Part shown: positions 22,010-33,895 of the stretch, piece by piece
How positions within the stretch are numbered: position 1 is the first letter of the stretch
Layout: each line of letters begins with the position of its first letter
DNA from: Limnoperna fortunei
Lineage: Eukaryota > Mollusca > Bivalvia > Mytilida > Modiolidae
Direction: 5' to 3'
Length of the DNA: 64,000 bases
NCBI GenBank assembly: GCA_944474755.1
Contig: OX104117.1
Span: 43,789,222-43,853,221 of the forward strand
Notes under the pieces: generated by a model
Database searches by the model: none
What the model was told of the DNA's origin: nothing
What the model saw: only the letters and a program-made list of their open reading frames with translations
Made by a program: the position numbers and the translations under genes

Positions 22010-22840
22010 TTTATAAACAAGTCAATTTATAATTAGGGACAAATGACTTGAAGTTTCACTCGGGAGAAATGCTTTTGAGTATCCACAAGGATCCCGGGTA
22101 AAGTTCCACAATCCAATTTCTTTTTGCGCCTAACTTTAAACACTGAAATCCATACATAAATGCGCTAGGTAATTACATAATATCAGTGATGAAATTAACT
22201 GCGCATGTCACAATTACAAGACAAGATGGAAAATAGATAAAATTAACAAAAAGTACATAAATGTATAATAAAATACAAATAAACATAAATACAACACCTT
22301 ACCTTACAAGTGTTTGCAAAGGCTCAATCCTTGTATAACCAAGCATACATGTACAATGTTCAACTGGTATTTATCAGTGTACATCATCTACCTACAGTAC
22401 AAATATTAAAAATCATAACTCATAAAATACTCTAACTATTAACACTTTGGTATTTGAAATAGTTTAAGTTCCTAACAATTTACCGATTAAGTCATTTATT
22501 CCTGCATTTTCACCCTGAACGGCTATTTCAGAATTTGACAATCAGAACGTAAGTAAAGGAGAAATAGTACCAACCTGAAAATACTAAATAATACACAGGA
22601 AAACCAAAAGGTCTAGTAAACGATGGAGACAATAAATTTACGTCTAACCACGATGACCATATCTCTGAAGTATAATTTCAGCCGAAAACCTAACTATTGA
22701 CTTCAAACCAGTAGAAAATCAATAACCCGAAACACACGAGTAAAATTCACAACTGAGTTAATCTGAGACTACTCTGAGGTTAAAATACTGTAAATAAATT
22801 AATTACCGGAACAGTAATGTCACTTCAACTGAAAAGCAAG
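22010..22840. other. Unrecognised AT-rich stretch
   Basis: No coding or repeat structure was recognised. Confidence 0.4.
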
Positions 22841-22845
22841 TTGAA

Positions 22846-23414
22846 ATTTAATCATATTTGTTATACACATGCCAATATCACGAATAACAGACGTACTTAA
22901 TATCAAATCATATTTGTTATACACATGCCAATATCACGAATAACAGACGTACTTAATATTAAATCATATTTGTTATACACACGCCAATATCACGAATAAC
23001 AGACGTACTTAATATTAAATCATATTTGTTATACACATGCCAATATCACGAATAACAGACGTACTTAATATTAAATCCTATTTGTTATACACATGCCAAT
23101 ATCACGAATAACAGACGTACTTAATATTAAATCCTATTTGTTATACACTTGCCAATATCACGAATAACAGACGTACTTAATATTAAATCCTATTTGTTAT
23201 ACACTTGCCAATATCACGAATAACAGACGTACTTATTATTAAATCCTATTTGTTATACACATGCCAATATCACGAATAACAGACGTACTTAATATTAAAT
23301 CCTATTTGTTATACACATGCCAATATCACGAATAACAGACGTACTTAATATTAAATCATATTTGTTATACACATGCCAATATCACGAATAACAGACGTAC
23401 TTAATATTAAATCA
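22846..23414 (+). repeat. 56-bp satellite, left block (~10 units)
   Basis: TTATACACATGCC begins at 22861, 22917, 22973 and so on, an exact 56-bp period. Units are nearly identical and differ mainly as AAATCATATTTG or AAATCCTATTTG, plus rare single changes. There is no unique spacer between units. Confidence 0.96.
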
Positions 23415-23798
23415 TATACAATTACTGTCTTTTGATGAGGTAAATGTGTGGAGTTATTGACTTTTGAAAAAACTGTTATTCACCGAGCCCAGCGGGCGAG
23501 GTGAATAACAAAGAGTTTTTTCAAAAGTCAATAACTCCACACATTTACCGAATCAATAGACAGTTATTGTTTTATTCAATAAAAAAGGATATTCACTTAA
23601 AATTAAAATGGTTATTCACCGCGGGAAAATGCATGCGATTGTTATTAAAAAAAGGGAATAACCGGGATTCTATAAATAACAATCGCATGCATTTTCCCGC
23701 GGTGAATAACCATTTTATTTTTAGTGAATATCCTTTTTTATTCAAATTTTTCAGTCACATTATTTTTATACAAAATGTTTTATATATTATTGAATAAT
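23415..23798. mobile_element. Double-palindrome insertion inside the 56-bp satellite
   Basis: Palindrome A (23419-23569) has arms containing TAAATGTGTGGAGTTATTGA and TCAATAACTCCACACATTTA around GTTATTCACCGAGCCC. Palindrome B has arms of about 69 bp, 23578-23646 and 23675-23742, containing TTATTCACCGCGGGAAAATG and CATTTTCCCGCGGTGAATAA. Both share GTTATTCACC. The satellite resumes on the right in the phase where it stopped on the left (AAATCATA / ATATTTG), showing a clean insertion at a TA/ATA site. Confidence 0.85.
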
Positions 23799-24586
23799 AT
23801 TTGTTATACACATGCCAATATCACGAATAACAGACGTACTTAATATTAAATCATATTTGTTATACACATGCCAATATCACGAATAACAGACGTACTTAAT
23901 ATTAAATCATATTTGTTATACACATGCCAATATCACGAATAACAGACGTACTTAATATTAAATCATATTTGTTATACACATGCCAATATCACGAATAACA
24001 GACGTACTTAATATTAAATCATATTTGTTATACACATGCCAATATCACGAATAACAGACGTACTTAATATTAAATCCTATTTGTTATACACATGCCAATA
24101 TCACGAATAACAGACGTACTTAATATTAAATCCTATTTGTTATACACATGCCAATATCACGAATAACAGACGTACTTAATATTAAATCATATTTGTTATA
24201 CACATGCCAATATCACGAATAACAGACGTACTTAATATTAAATCCTATTTGTTATACACATGCCAATATCACGAATAACAGACGTACTTAATATTAAATC
24301 ATATTTGTTATACACATGCCAATATCACGAATAACAGACGTACTTAATATTAAATCATATTTGTTATACACATGCCAATATCACGAATAACAGACGTACT
24401 TAATATTAAATCATATTTGTTATACACATGCCAATATCACGAATAACAGACGTACTTAATATTAAATCATATTTGTTATACACATGCCAATATCACGAAT
24501 AACAGACGTACTTAATATTAAATCATATTTGTTATACACATGCCAATATCACGAATAACAGACATACTTAATATTAAATCATATAG
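23799..24586 (+). repeat. 56-bp satellite, right block (~14 units)
   Basis: Same unit and period as the left block, including the CAT/CCT variants. It ends abruptly at AAATCATATAGAGCAC, where a LINE 3' fragment begins. Confidence 0.96.
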
Positions 24587-24593
24587 AGCACAT

Positions 24594-25250
24594 ACATACA
24601 TATACACAATAACTTTATTGGGAAAGTTCCTAAATACTTCTCCAATGGCCCACGAAAACTCAACATGATATTAACCCAATTGAGATGTTCCGCTTCGTTC
24701 CTTAATGGTGACCTGTTCAAAGCCAATATCAATACCGACTCTTCTTGCCAATGTGGCTTCACCATAGAAAACACTAACCATTACTTCTTAGAATGTTCCT
24801 TATATAACGAACATAGAGCTATACTTGTCAATGATCTCAGCTGGCTTCCCAATAACACTATTTTAAATGTTGCTCCTCTCACATGGGGCAGTACCGCATT
24901 AACTCAAGAGCAAAACGAGAGTATTTTTAAACATTACTTTGATTATATCAAACGGACTAAAAGATTTTTAATAGTGTAGAGGCCCCACTTATCCCTTCCA
25001 ACACAGACAATAAGCATTCGTTTTCCCGGTATTCGCTTTCCCTTATTTTCTTTATACTTCAAAAACCTTTTCTCATTCTTATTTGGCAATTATGCTTCTC
25101 TTTTGTATTGTTATTTATAATTTTAACTTGCATGCATGCTCAAAATGCATACTCATTGTATTGTAATATGTTATGGAGAGGACTTCATAAGTATGTTTTA
25201 CTTGATTTGTATATTTTGACAAATAAAATATGTTTAAACTAAACTAAACG
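24594..25250 (+). pseudogene. 5'-truncated LINE, ORF2 C-terminus and 3' UTR
   Basis: The sense frame is open upstream of its ATG at 24665, from about 24602, and ends at 24979. It encodes a YFSNGPRKLN segment, then LRCSASFLNGDLF, then CQCGFTIENTNHYFLEC. This is the C-x-C..H-x4-C knuckle that follows the reverse-transcriptase region in many Jockey/R1/CR1-type LINEs. The reverse-transcriptase and endonuclease parts are missing, as expected after 5' truncation. A 3' UTR follows, with AATAAA at about 25222 and a short AAACT-type tail. It directly abuts the satellite. Clade assignment is uncertain. Confidence 0.8.
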
Positions 25251-25330
25251 AAACATATACACAAACCTAAAATTTCACCATATCACAGTAGGGTTTTATA
25301 TAACGATTTTGCTGACCATTCTAAATTATT

Positions 25331-25410
25331 AATTGATTGATTGATTGATTGATTAATGGTGTTTAACGCCCGAGCAGCAATATTTCAGCTATATTCAGGC
25401 GATGAGGCCT
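25331..25410 (-). mobile_element. Second SINE-like family, 3' fragment
   Basis: ATTGATTGATTGATTGAT tail, then GGTGTTTAACGCCCGAGCAG and ATATTTCAGCTATATTCAGG. This is the reverse complement of the 3' end seen at 21020-21058. Confidence 0.7.
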
Positions 25411-25419
25411 TGTTCAATT

Positions 25420-26010
25420 GATTAATGACAATACATGTTTTTACATTTAAAGGTGGAAAGCCTGTTTAATTAAAAGAAAACAAAATGAAACCATTACGTC
25501 ATACCATGATGCTCCGCATGCAAGAACTCGATTGGCTACATTTTTTACCCTGTCCTTATGCGATCATTTCAGGTGCAATCAATTTTGATTATTCATTGAT
25601 TTATTTAGGAAAAACATTGAATTAATTTATTGTTTGTGTATTTTCTCGTCCTGAATATAACTGATCGACAATACTGGTAACCAACCAATAAAGAGCCAAA
25701 TGCAGTGAAAAAAGCTCATGTTTTATGTACCAAAAATAAACCTAATATCTCAAAGAGTGTTTGAAAGTCCGGAAAACTTCAAATCTAACAGACAAACAGA
25801 AAGACGGACAGCATTAACTCTGCATTTATGGTACCGGCAAAAAATGAGAACTTAACAGCCAATGATGTATGTTGATGTTTTACCAACTATAAAGTGTAAT
25901 TTAAAATATGACGGACAAATCCGAAATGTAAACTTAAACTGTAACAGATCACATGTTAAAATACCAAAAATGAACGAAATGTCGTAAAAATGACAGAACG
26001 TGATCAATAG
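25420..26010. other. Unrecognised stretch
   Basis: A weak second copy of the SINE-like tail (CCTGAATATAACTGATCGAC) lies near 25651. Otherwise nothing was recognised. Confidence 0.35.
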
Positions 26011-26013
26011 TTG

Positions 26014-26400
26014 TTAACTAACTACCTTAACCACACGGCTATTCAGACCCCAAATAATATCTACCTCTCTATATCCAAACAAAAAATAGAACAATAGTCC
26101 CTTAACTTTCGGCCCTTGTTCAGTCAGTTTCCTTGCTATTTTACTTAAAGGCACTTGTTTATAATAGGTAGAAATATATAACCGAAGAAACCAATATAAA
26201 TTGTTAAGACAGAAACCATTTTCGTAGAGCGGAATATATATTGCCCTGTCAGTCAGGTTAAACTGTCTGCCAATAGCTTGTATGTTTTCTTCCAAAGATT
26301 TATTTACAATTATAGACTTAATACTACCAAAGTCATTCGCACTTTGGAAATTATAAAGTAAGATTTGTTTAGGCAATCGATTAAAGCAATGAGTGAGCGT
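26014..26400 (-). CDS. Candidate terminal exon, unrecognised protein
   Basis: The minus strand has a pyrimidine-containing tract ending TTTGTCAG at 26401-26408, a good splice acceptor. An open frame of 128 codons plus stop follows without interruption. Its amino-acid make-up looks protein-like rather than random, with aromatic and hydrophobic clusters (LYWFLRLYI; LLFYFLFGYREVDIIWG) and a mixed charged middle (KIARKLTEQGPKVK). I do not recognise a domain. No in-frame ATG starts it, so if real it is the last coding exon of a spliced gene whose other exons I could not find. It could also be an old transposon exon or chance. Confidence 0.28.
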   Translation of the reverse strand, partial: TLTHCFNRLPKQILLYNFQSANDFGSIKSIIVNKSLEENIQAIGRQFNLTDRAIYIPLYENGFCLNNLYWFLRLYISTYYKQVPLSKIARKLTEQGPKVKGLLFYFLFGYREVDIIWGLNSRVVKVVS

Positions 26401-26409
26401 CTGACAAAT

Positions 26410-27290
26410 GTCAAAATTAATTGAAGCAAATTAGATTTTTCCGAGAAGCTACGTTATAATTGAGAATTAAATGCTATGGCATTTAGTAAAAAAAATGTAG
26501 TTTTGTCACGTTCTTTAACATTAGTTTCTATCGACATAATTGTTTTTCTTAATTCAAATTTTATAGCATAGAAAAATGAAAAAAAGATTTGCTAGTGTGT
26601 CGGACCTGTTTGATTAGTTGGACTGAGTCTTCTAGGATTTTTCTATTTTTAATCCCTGTAGGTTAATAACGTTAGCAAACTTTCTTTAAATCGGAATAAG
26701 TTGACTACCTAGTATTAACATTAACAACGAGAACAATGTTGAAGAATTCAGAATTTAAAAAGCGCCCATAAACTTAGCGAACAAACAGATTCCTTTATCA
26801 TTTAACTATACTCCATATTGGTTATATAAATTTGAAATTGTGGTCATTGCACTACATGTATTGTAAGAAACATATTATTAGGAATTCGAGTCGTTATATA
26901 AAGTTGGGTAGGATCGCTACATTAATTGACACACAGTCAAAAAAATATATATATGAATACATGTTATACGTTTATGGCAGGATGGTATTTTTATATGCAA
27001 GCCGGTTTAAAAAGGTTCATTTAATCTTGCTTGTGTTAGTAGATTAAACTAACGACTAACGTTGCTTCGAAATTTTACATTTTTCGCTGCGAATTTGTCG
27101 ACTACAATTTGAATTCTATAGTAAAAGATGGACTAAATGTATTGCAACAATGCATACAAATACTGCTACATTATATTATTTTCTTGATCAAGGAGCGTGG
27201 GACATATAGGTATAAGTAAAATGTCTGTCAGCTATATTCAGAACGCCAACAAATAATAAATAAATGACACTGGATATACAATGTACAGAA
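26410..27290. other. Unrecognised AT-rich stretch
   Basis: If 26014-26400 is a true exon, this would hold its upstream intron. No other exon was identified. Confidence 0.35.
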
Positions 27291-27296
27291 AGTTTC

Positions 27297-27398
27297 GACT
27301 GCAAAATATAAAATTTTATGTAGGGACGAAGAATTTACTCGCGGCTAGACTGCAAAATATTAAATTTTATGTAGGGACGAAGAATTTACTCGCGGCTA
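27297..27398 (+). repeat. 51-bp tandem duplication
   Basis: GACTGCAAAATAT..AATTTTATGTAGGGACGA..GCGGCTA occurs at 27297 and again at 27348 with one difference. Confidence 0.9.
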
Positions 27399-27419
27399 CA
27401 TCGAGTTTTTCCGATTTCG

Positions 27420-28420
27420 TTTACACCTACAAATACGTTACCCTATAGTCTGTTGTCAGTCTTTATGTATAAATCCTTTTCGTTTCTTTTGGTGACAATA
27501 CTCCAATAGAGCATGAAAACATTAACAACCATAGTACTTGTATACCCCTGTATATGCAAGTATTCAATGCATAAAATCATTACACACCATAACCATAGCT
27601 TGTCTATAGATATAGAAATATAACACACAAAAAAACCATATCAATTGGGAAACCCACACGAAAAAGCCATGTGTTGAAATATCATAACTATTTGTTTGCT
27701 AAAACGGTGCTTTTAAATATTTTGAAGAAATGCGTCAAATAGTTCTGTTTTTTTCGTAAGTCGTTTAACAAAACAGTTTAAGTGAATTTAATGTATTCAG
27801 CATTAAATCCCTTTATCGAAGGAAGACTGACTAGTATAGTTGTTGGCTGTTGTTGCTTTCGCTCTAGTATTCCTTAAACACATGATTGGTGATTGGTTAA
27901 ACCTGTCTTAAAATAGAAAAACCAAATCGAGATTCGGTCTTTTTGAAAATCGTCTGCAAGGAGGTGACAGGAAAAATGTCGGTTTGGCAATCTAAATTTT
28001 TTAAAACCTCCCACCCACGTCCATTACATAAACGCACAACGTTAATACATTTTGTAATATATTTTGCTAATAATCTTGTTAATGAAATTGGTACTTCGCT
28101 TCCTTTTCTTGAATATTTTCAGGTATTGGGACAGCTTGGAGCTTGAGGATTGAGGAGCCTTGCAAGGAAAAAGCACAGTCTTGTTATCGCCGTGGAGTGT
28201 GAGAAGAGTGCAAATGGTGGTTTCGGACAATGAGGCAGATTTTTCACTGCACTGGCCCCCCTTTTTATTAACTGTCAACTAGCAAATATCTAAATTCTGG
28301 AGTAACCTCTGTTTCCCAGGGTTGCTCATCCCCCATATATATCAGTTGCTAATTCATTTATGGTCTGCCATCAAGTTGCGGCGACCAATATATAGACTTG
28401 AACTTTAATCTTATCTTATA
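27420..28420. other. Unrecognised stretch
   Basis: No feature recognised. Short frames here have no known motif. Confidence 0.35.
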
Positions 28421-28434
28421 TTTCAAATATATAT

Positions 28435-28486
28435 ATTTATTTATTTATCTATTTATTTATCTATTTATTTATTTATTTATATATAT
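28435..28486 (+). repeat. (TTTA)n microsatellite
   Basis: TTTA/TTTATC tetranucleotide run of about 12 units, ending in TATA repeats. Confidence 0.9.
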
Positions 28487-28499
28487 ATATTATTGTACT

Positions 28500-31400
28500 T
28501 GTATAATAAAGCTGTGGCCAAATACTGCCAATCTAGATCTTTGTTTTTATTCAGCATTCTCTGAGATAATGTATACTTAAATGCGCTTGCTTCTTATCGA
28601 TGAAGTTAGTAGCAACCATGGTATTCACGCAGGAAATTGTTTCTAGGATGGTGACAGTTCAAACTGTTTGTATATATACACTAAACACCATAATTATCCC
28701 AATTTTTCGTATTCAACGCAATGTAAAGTATATGTAAATTTCAAAATTAGATATATACAAACGTGTACGTTTGCTTCTTACTGCATAATTTAATAGCAAC
28801 CACTATACTGTTTCTAGAAAAGTGACAATTCTAACTACAGTATTTGGTTAAAGACTATAATTTCCTCAATCTTCGTATCAGACACAAAATGGTTTTAATG
28901 ACATGTCTGCTAAATAACTGAAAATATCAATGTCCTTTTATTCCGTCATTACCACACAGCATCCAGAAATAAAAAGTACGAATCAGACAAAAAAAATAAG
29001 CAGAACATAAAAGAAATTCGGTAAATAACAAAACAAATGATGAAAACAGAACGAAAACAAAATCCGAATGCTATAACGTTACAGAAAAACTCAAATCAAA
29101 TTCTCCCAAGGTTTGCGGTTCTCAGGATTCAGCTTCCTCCTACCACCTTGTCCAATTACAAGTGTTATGCTTGTGGCCATAATGTAATTAAAATAATAGT
29201 TATTTTTAAATATGATGCGTTCTTATGTTAACTATTTAAATAATTAAATAACAGTAATTGTTAAATAGGATGCTATTTACATATTTTATTTCATCAACAA
29301 AAACGTAGAGAGTTTAATAGGAATGAAAAGGGTCAGAAAAATAATCTAAGAGCCTTGAAATAAGGAAGTGGTATCTGCACCATGGCAACGGGTGGATGTG
29401 CGGGATAAAAGCACAAACAACAACTGTCAGTTGTGGACGTTAAATCTAACGCCTTGTGTTATGCTCATTCAGTAGTTATGCCATCACAGTTGGACACATA
29501 CCAGCCTGTCCTTGTCATGCACCTAAAGGCGTTTCGTGAAACAGAAGATTGTCTCGGAGTCTCCCACCCGAGATCAAATATACCACCTTGACCATTGCAG
29601 ATGCGATACATACCGATTCTCCTAGCAGGAACTCTAGAGGGATAGGCCATGTGTTGTCATTTAAATGTTTAGACGTCAATTGTCACAACGCATGCTCAAA
29701 TTCGTTACAAATATTATTTGCTTGATGCTTTTCAACGAGAATTATAACGCAGCTATTAGTTTTTAATTATTGATAATTCATAACCCACACTGCTGTTTGT
29801 TCTGATATTGAATTACCAATATTACAAATGGAAATTTACATTTCTTGTGGAAATAATTGACATTTGAAACGTTGTTATAAAGATTGTGTCATCTCTGTTT
29901 GTCGTGATTTGTGAGTTTTGTTAGGCTTCGAGAAATTACATTTAAAACAATTTCGATGTGTAATTTGTATTTCAACACAAGCAGAAATCTGTTGTATGTT
30001 AAACGTTTTTTTTTCGATTCGAGAATGCTGTAGAAATTATCTACCAGCATTGTTGTATGACACCATTATATTGTTATATTTATAATTTTTGTTTACAAAT
30101 TGCATTATTTATCCACGTACGAACCTTGTCGACAATTTTGTTTCAATTTTAATCATAAGTGGAACATGAAGAAATTACCTCGTTGAACTGAGTTTTGATG
30201 ATTGAAACGTATTCATTATTTTGAGACATCGGCTCAGTGGCATATTTTCTATTTGCTTTGTTATTTTATTGCTATATTTGTAGTCGATGGAGACTTGATG
30301 GAAGAGTGGCAGAGCAGTATAAGAACACACTAAAATATTGGTTTATATAGCCTTATATTATTAGCTAAACAGTCAGTAACATGAAAATTTGGAAGTATAT
30401 GGAATAAACAAATAAATTTCTTATACGAAGAAGCTCTCCATATATATTGAACACTCTGGTAACTGTGATAACTGTCACTGTATAACGAATTTATCCCAAT
30501 CTCCACGCAAAGGATTCTGGGTATCATACGTCAACCACAATTACCTCTGCCATACCATTGGTTGACATTGTGAGAACTATCTCTCATGGCGGATTAGCTT
30601 CGCGTACACAACGCAATTATTTCAATGTAAAATTATAGCAAAAGTGTATCAGTAGACTATATAAAAATAAATAAGATCTTTGTTTACAAACGTCACGGGC
30701 AGACGACAAATGTAGTCAAGCAGTAAATGAAGGATGACGTGTGGCAGAGGCTATATGTGGGAACCAGTTATGTTCTCTGTGCCGGAGAGTGAATTTATCC
30801 CAGCGATGAAATTTCATGTCATTGACTTTTGTTGACCTTGTTGATGTTTTGGGTACAAGAAATTCGTCTTTTAGTTGTTGGTATTTTTGTTTATTTAATT
30901 GTTTGGGTTTTTTTTTTCGTCCTAATTCTCCATTTCGAATAGTCTGATTTCTTTTCTTTGTCAATATACATTGTCTTGTCACCGAGGTAGTCGCTGCTCT
31001 TTTATTTACCTGCATTGTACTTTTGGCGTTTAGTTCAATTTTAGATTTTATTCGCGCTTACGCAAAGAGTCAGATTTATTGTGTATTTTGTCGCCTTATG
31101 GATGCCTTACAAGAATGAGGGTCCTAGGGAGCGAGATAACAGTCACAACGGAATACAAAAACAAAAAAGGTGTAAACACCAAATCACGTGATTCAATCAA
31201 GGGGATAAAATAATTATTTAGACAGTAATTTTAACAGTCGGGATAAGTAATGTTACTGAAAATCGACAATCAACGGATAGTTTAGCATATTTCGATGATA
31301 AAATTGCTACATGAATACCAGAAAACATTTCAGACATACTATTAGTTTAATGTGGGGTAAAAATATCCCAATGATATTACTACCTAACCTACAATGATCA

Positions 31401-32390
31401 AATTACCAAAGCAGTCACTCACGCCAAGCTTTTTTCGTAACGTAATACCAAATCATAATTACATAACAATTAGAAACTATTAAAGATTCAAAGTTTTCTC
31501 TTTTCGAGTATATTGGTCCAGGAATACTTTCTTACCTCAAACTCCTGTTAATAGACTTGATGGTTAACCAATCGTTTTGGTTTTGTTACATTCAACAAAA
31601 TCTCGCATTTCAATGATTAATGCGACGTTCAAAGATTAGTGTTTATCCTGCAATCAGCACATTTGCTGTACAATAAATGTAGCCGAATAAATTGTTGCTT
31701 TATTCGGCAGTGCCTTATTAAGTCTCATGGTACTCATTGTCCTCACTTAAAAAAATATGTAGCATTCTGCTTTGTATTTGTTTGTTACGTCAGGCTATCA
31801 CTAGAAAACGTGTGTGCAGCTTTTATATTTACCGCAAACTCCTATAAAAGTGCCATGTAGGAGTTGCATTCAATTTGGCAAATAAATGTCCTCAGAGGTA
31901 GCGCACATTGCAGGGTATTTTGGGGTCCAATAAATATCATTTTTTTGTTTTGAGACGTTAAACGAATGAAGAAAGTGTCAATTAAGCTAGTATTTTTTAG
32001 TTTTTGATCAAAATGAGCTGAATTCCCCTTTTGAGCAACAAAATATACTCGATCTATTGTAAACATTAAATTAGGAATTCCCCTACAAATTGCGTTGAAA
32101 ATTGATACAAGAAAAGTAAGACTATGTCATTTAAACATTCAGAACTTTTATTAGGTCATTTATTTTCCTGAAATTCGGCATGAGTGTTGTTTACGTCACC
32201 TGTTTTAGCTTAAAAATATGACGTCTTTATATAGTATGATGACGTAACCATAACTCGGAATTTCTGTAAATACTGAAACAGAAAGAGGGAATCAGTATTT
32301 TTGGTACGCTTTTTTTCTGCCTTTAAAGTTGTTAAATTGAAAATAAAAACTTTTTCAAGAATGCGTATTTTCTTAATTTTTTAATTATTT
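28500..32390. other. Gene-free stretch, no clear features
   Basis: No intact gene was recognised on either strand. A 99-codon Lys/Arg-rich minus-strand frame (30716-31015) has no known motif. A moderately GC-rich block at 29460-29650 has an open minus-strand frame and a faint GGTGGGAGAC resemblance to a 5S rRNA promoter box, too weak to call. Confidence 0.35.
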
Positions 32391-32425
32391 CATCTTTTGT
32401 GAAAGCGCTATACATTCAACCATGT

Positions 32426-32927
32426 CTATACTACACGTCAACGTGTTTTGGTAAGGGGTTTTTGCGTAACAAATTAAAACTTCTTATTGCATATGGTCCA
32501 ACTTATGCTCCTTGTATAGATCAAGAAAGGTACTTTTTTAAATCAACAATTATTTCCTCGAGATGTTCAGAGTTTTTTTCATTTTGATAGGGCGATTTTT
32601 TATTCTTAAGGTATATAATGTTGTTTACAAACGTTCGTCTGCTTTCATGACGTACATTGGTATTCGGACAAAATTCGAGACTTTTCCTACCTCAACTGCA
32701 GACGACATTTCGCGAAAAAATTTCGAATAAACAACAATGGAATGTTAATAACTTACACTTCCGTTCAAATTTAGGTAATCGCCAAATCAGAATGAAAAAA
32801 AAAACGCCGCATTTCAAAATTTCTTTATCTACAAAAGGAGCATAAGCTGGACTATACGCGGTACATGTAAGCAGTTTTCATTTGTCATCAAAAAACCATC
32901 ACCAAAACATGTTGACGTGTAGTATAG
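32426..32927. mobile_element. Complete TIR element of the dispersed family (502 bp)
   Basis: The left end CTATACTACACGTCAACGTG is complementary to the right end CACGTCAACATGTTTTGGT read on the other strand (ACATGTTGACGTGTAGTATAG to 32927). The inverted similarity extends inwards about 90 bp to GGTCCAACTTATGCTCCTTG, mirrored by AAAGGAGCATAAGCTGGACT at 32818. The interior (TGTTTACAAACGTTCGTCTG) matches the 19.1-kb copy. There is no coding capacity, so it is a non-autonomous DNA transposon. Confidence 0.75.
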
Positions 32928-33044
32928 TCACGTTTGTTACGAACACATTTTAGATATGCGTTTTTTCTTAATAATTTGTCCAAAAATTTTTAGAATACAA
33001 CATACATTTTTGTCAGATTACAGGGTTTTTTCCATGTCTAGTTT

Positions 33045-33191
33045 ACGGAAGCCTATTGTGGTATATGTGGTCGTGTGGGGGAAACCATATGTGGTATTTT
33101 TTTAACTTGTTATAACAATTTAGCTAACTTGTAATTACGACTTAGCTTACTTGTTATAACAACCTAATAACTGGTACTAATAGGCTTCCGT
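33045..33191. mobile_element. Short foldback element with 13-bp perfect TIRs
   Basis: ACGGAAGCCTATT (33045-33057) is the perfect inverse of AATAGGCTTCCGT (33179-33191). Inside are near-repeats of TAACTTGTTATAACA and TTAGCTAACTTGTAATTACG. The ACTTGT module resembles the modules of the larger foldback at 33896-34248. Confidence 0.65.
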
Positions 33192-33399
33192 ACTAGTTGT
33201 TTTCGTTACCGCCACATTGGTTTTTTTTTACTTTTTAATTTGACCTCAAGCGATGTTGTAACAAAACTAGTTTAAAATATTAGAAATATATTCGATAAGA
33301 AAAATATTAATTCGCAAAACGTTCTATGTATGCGAATTTAAATACGATACGAGCATAGTTATTTATTGTAAAAAAACAAGAAGTTTAGCAAACGTGGAT

Positions 33400-33720
33400 T
33401 TAGTGTCGATTCACGTTTCTATAATATATAGACAGGCGGTTCTAGAAGTTGATGATGTTGACAGTTTACCCGACCTTCTGTATAAAATTACGGAACATTT
33501 TTTTCTCATCATTAGTCCGGAGGAAAAACACTTATTTTTTTTTAACGAAAACGGCAGAGCCATTAGTTGAATAGATATCCTATGGATCTCCATTGTTTAT
33601 TTTCCTATATCCAATCAGAACGATCGTTGATTTAGGCTTTTTGATTGGATGATGCAACGAGTACAGATGAGTGCGCGTGATCTCATATGAACCAGAAACC
33701 GACCATTTACGAATAAAACG
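33400..33720 (+). repeat. Dispersed repeat shared with 21364-21600
   Basis: TCCAATCAGAACGATCG..TTTTTGATTGGATGATGCAA and GAGTACAGATGAGTGCGCGT correspond in order to the 21.4-21.6 kb block. Confidence 0.55.
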
Positions 33721-33895
33721 TTACTTTTCTAAGCGACGTCATGTTACTAAAAAAGACAAGAACACCTACCATAACGTCTAACTATCTTTAGTATTTCTAC
33801 ATAAAATACAAGGACGCCTAATTCTATAATGTACCTCATTTCATCACCAGGTGGTTTATTCACACTAAATTTGTTTTCAAAGATTTTGTTATTTA

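Noticed and set aside
22846..24586. CRISPR-like array
   Set aside because: Units are contiguous with no unique spacers, there are no cas genes, and the context is eukaryotic.
29460..29655. 5S rRNA-derived sequence or a small exon
   Set aside because: Only a GGTGGGAGAC-like box is similar and the other internal promoter parts do not line up; the open frame has no known motif.
30716..31015. 99-codon Lys/Arg-rich gene on the minus strand
   Set aside because: Low-complexity composition with no recognised domain and no supporting signals.
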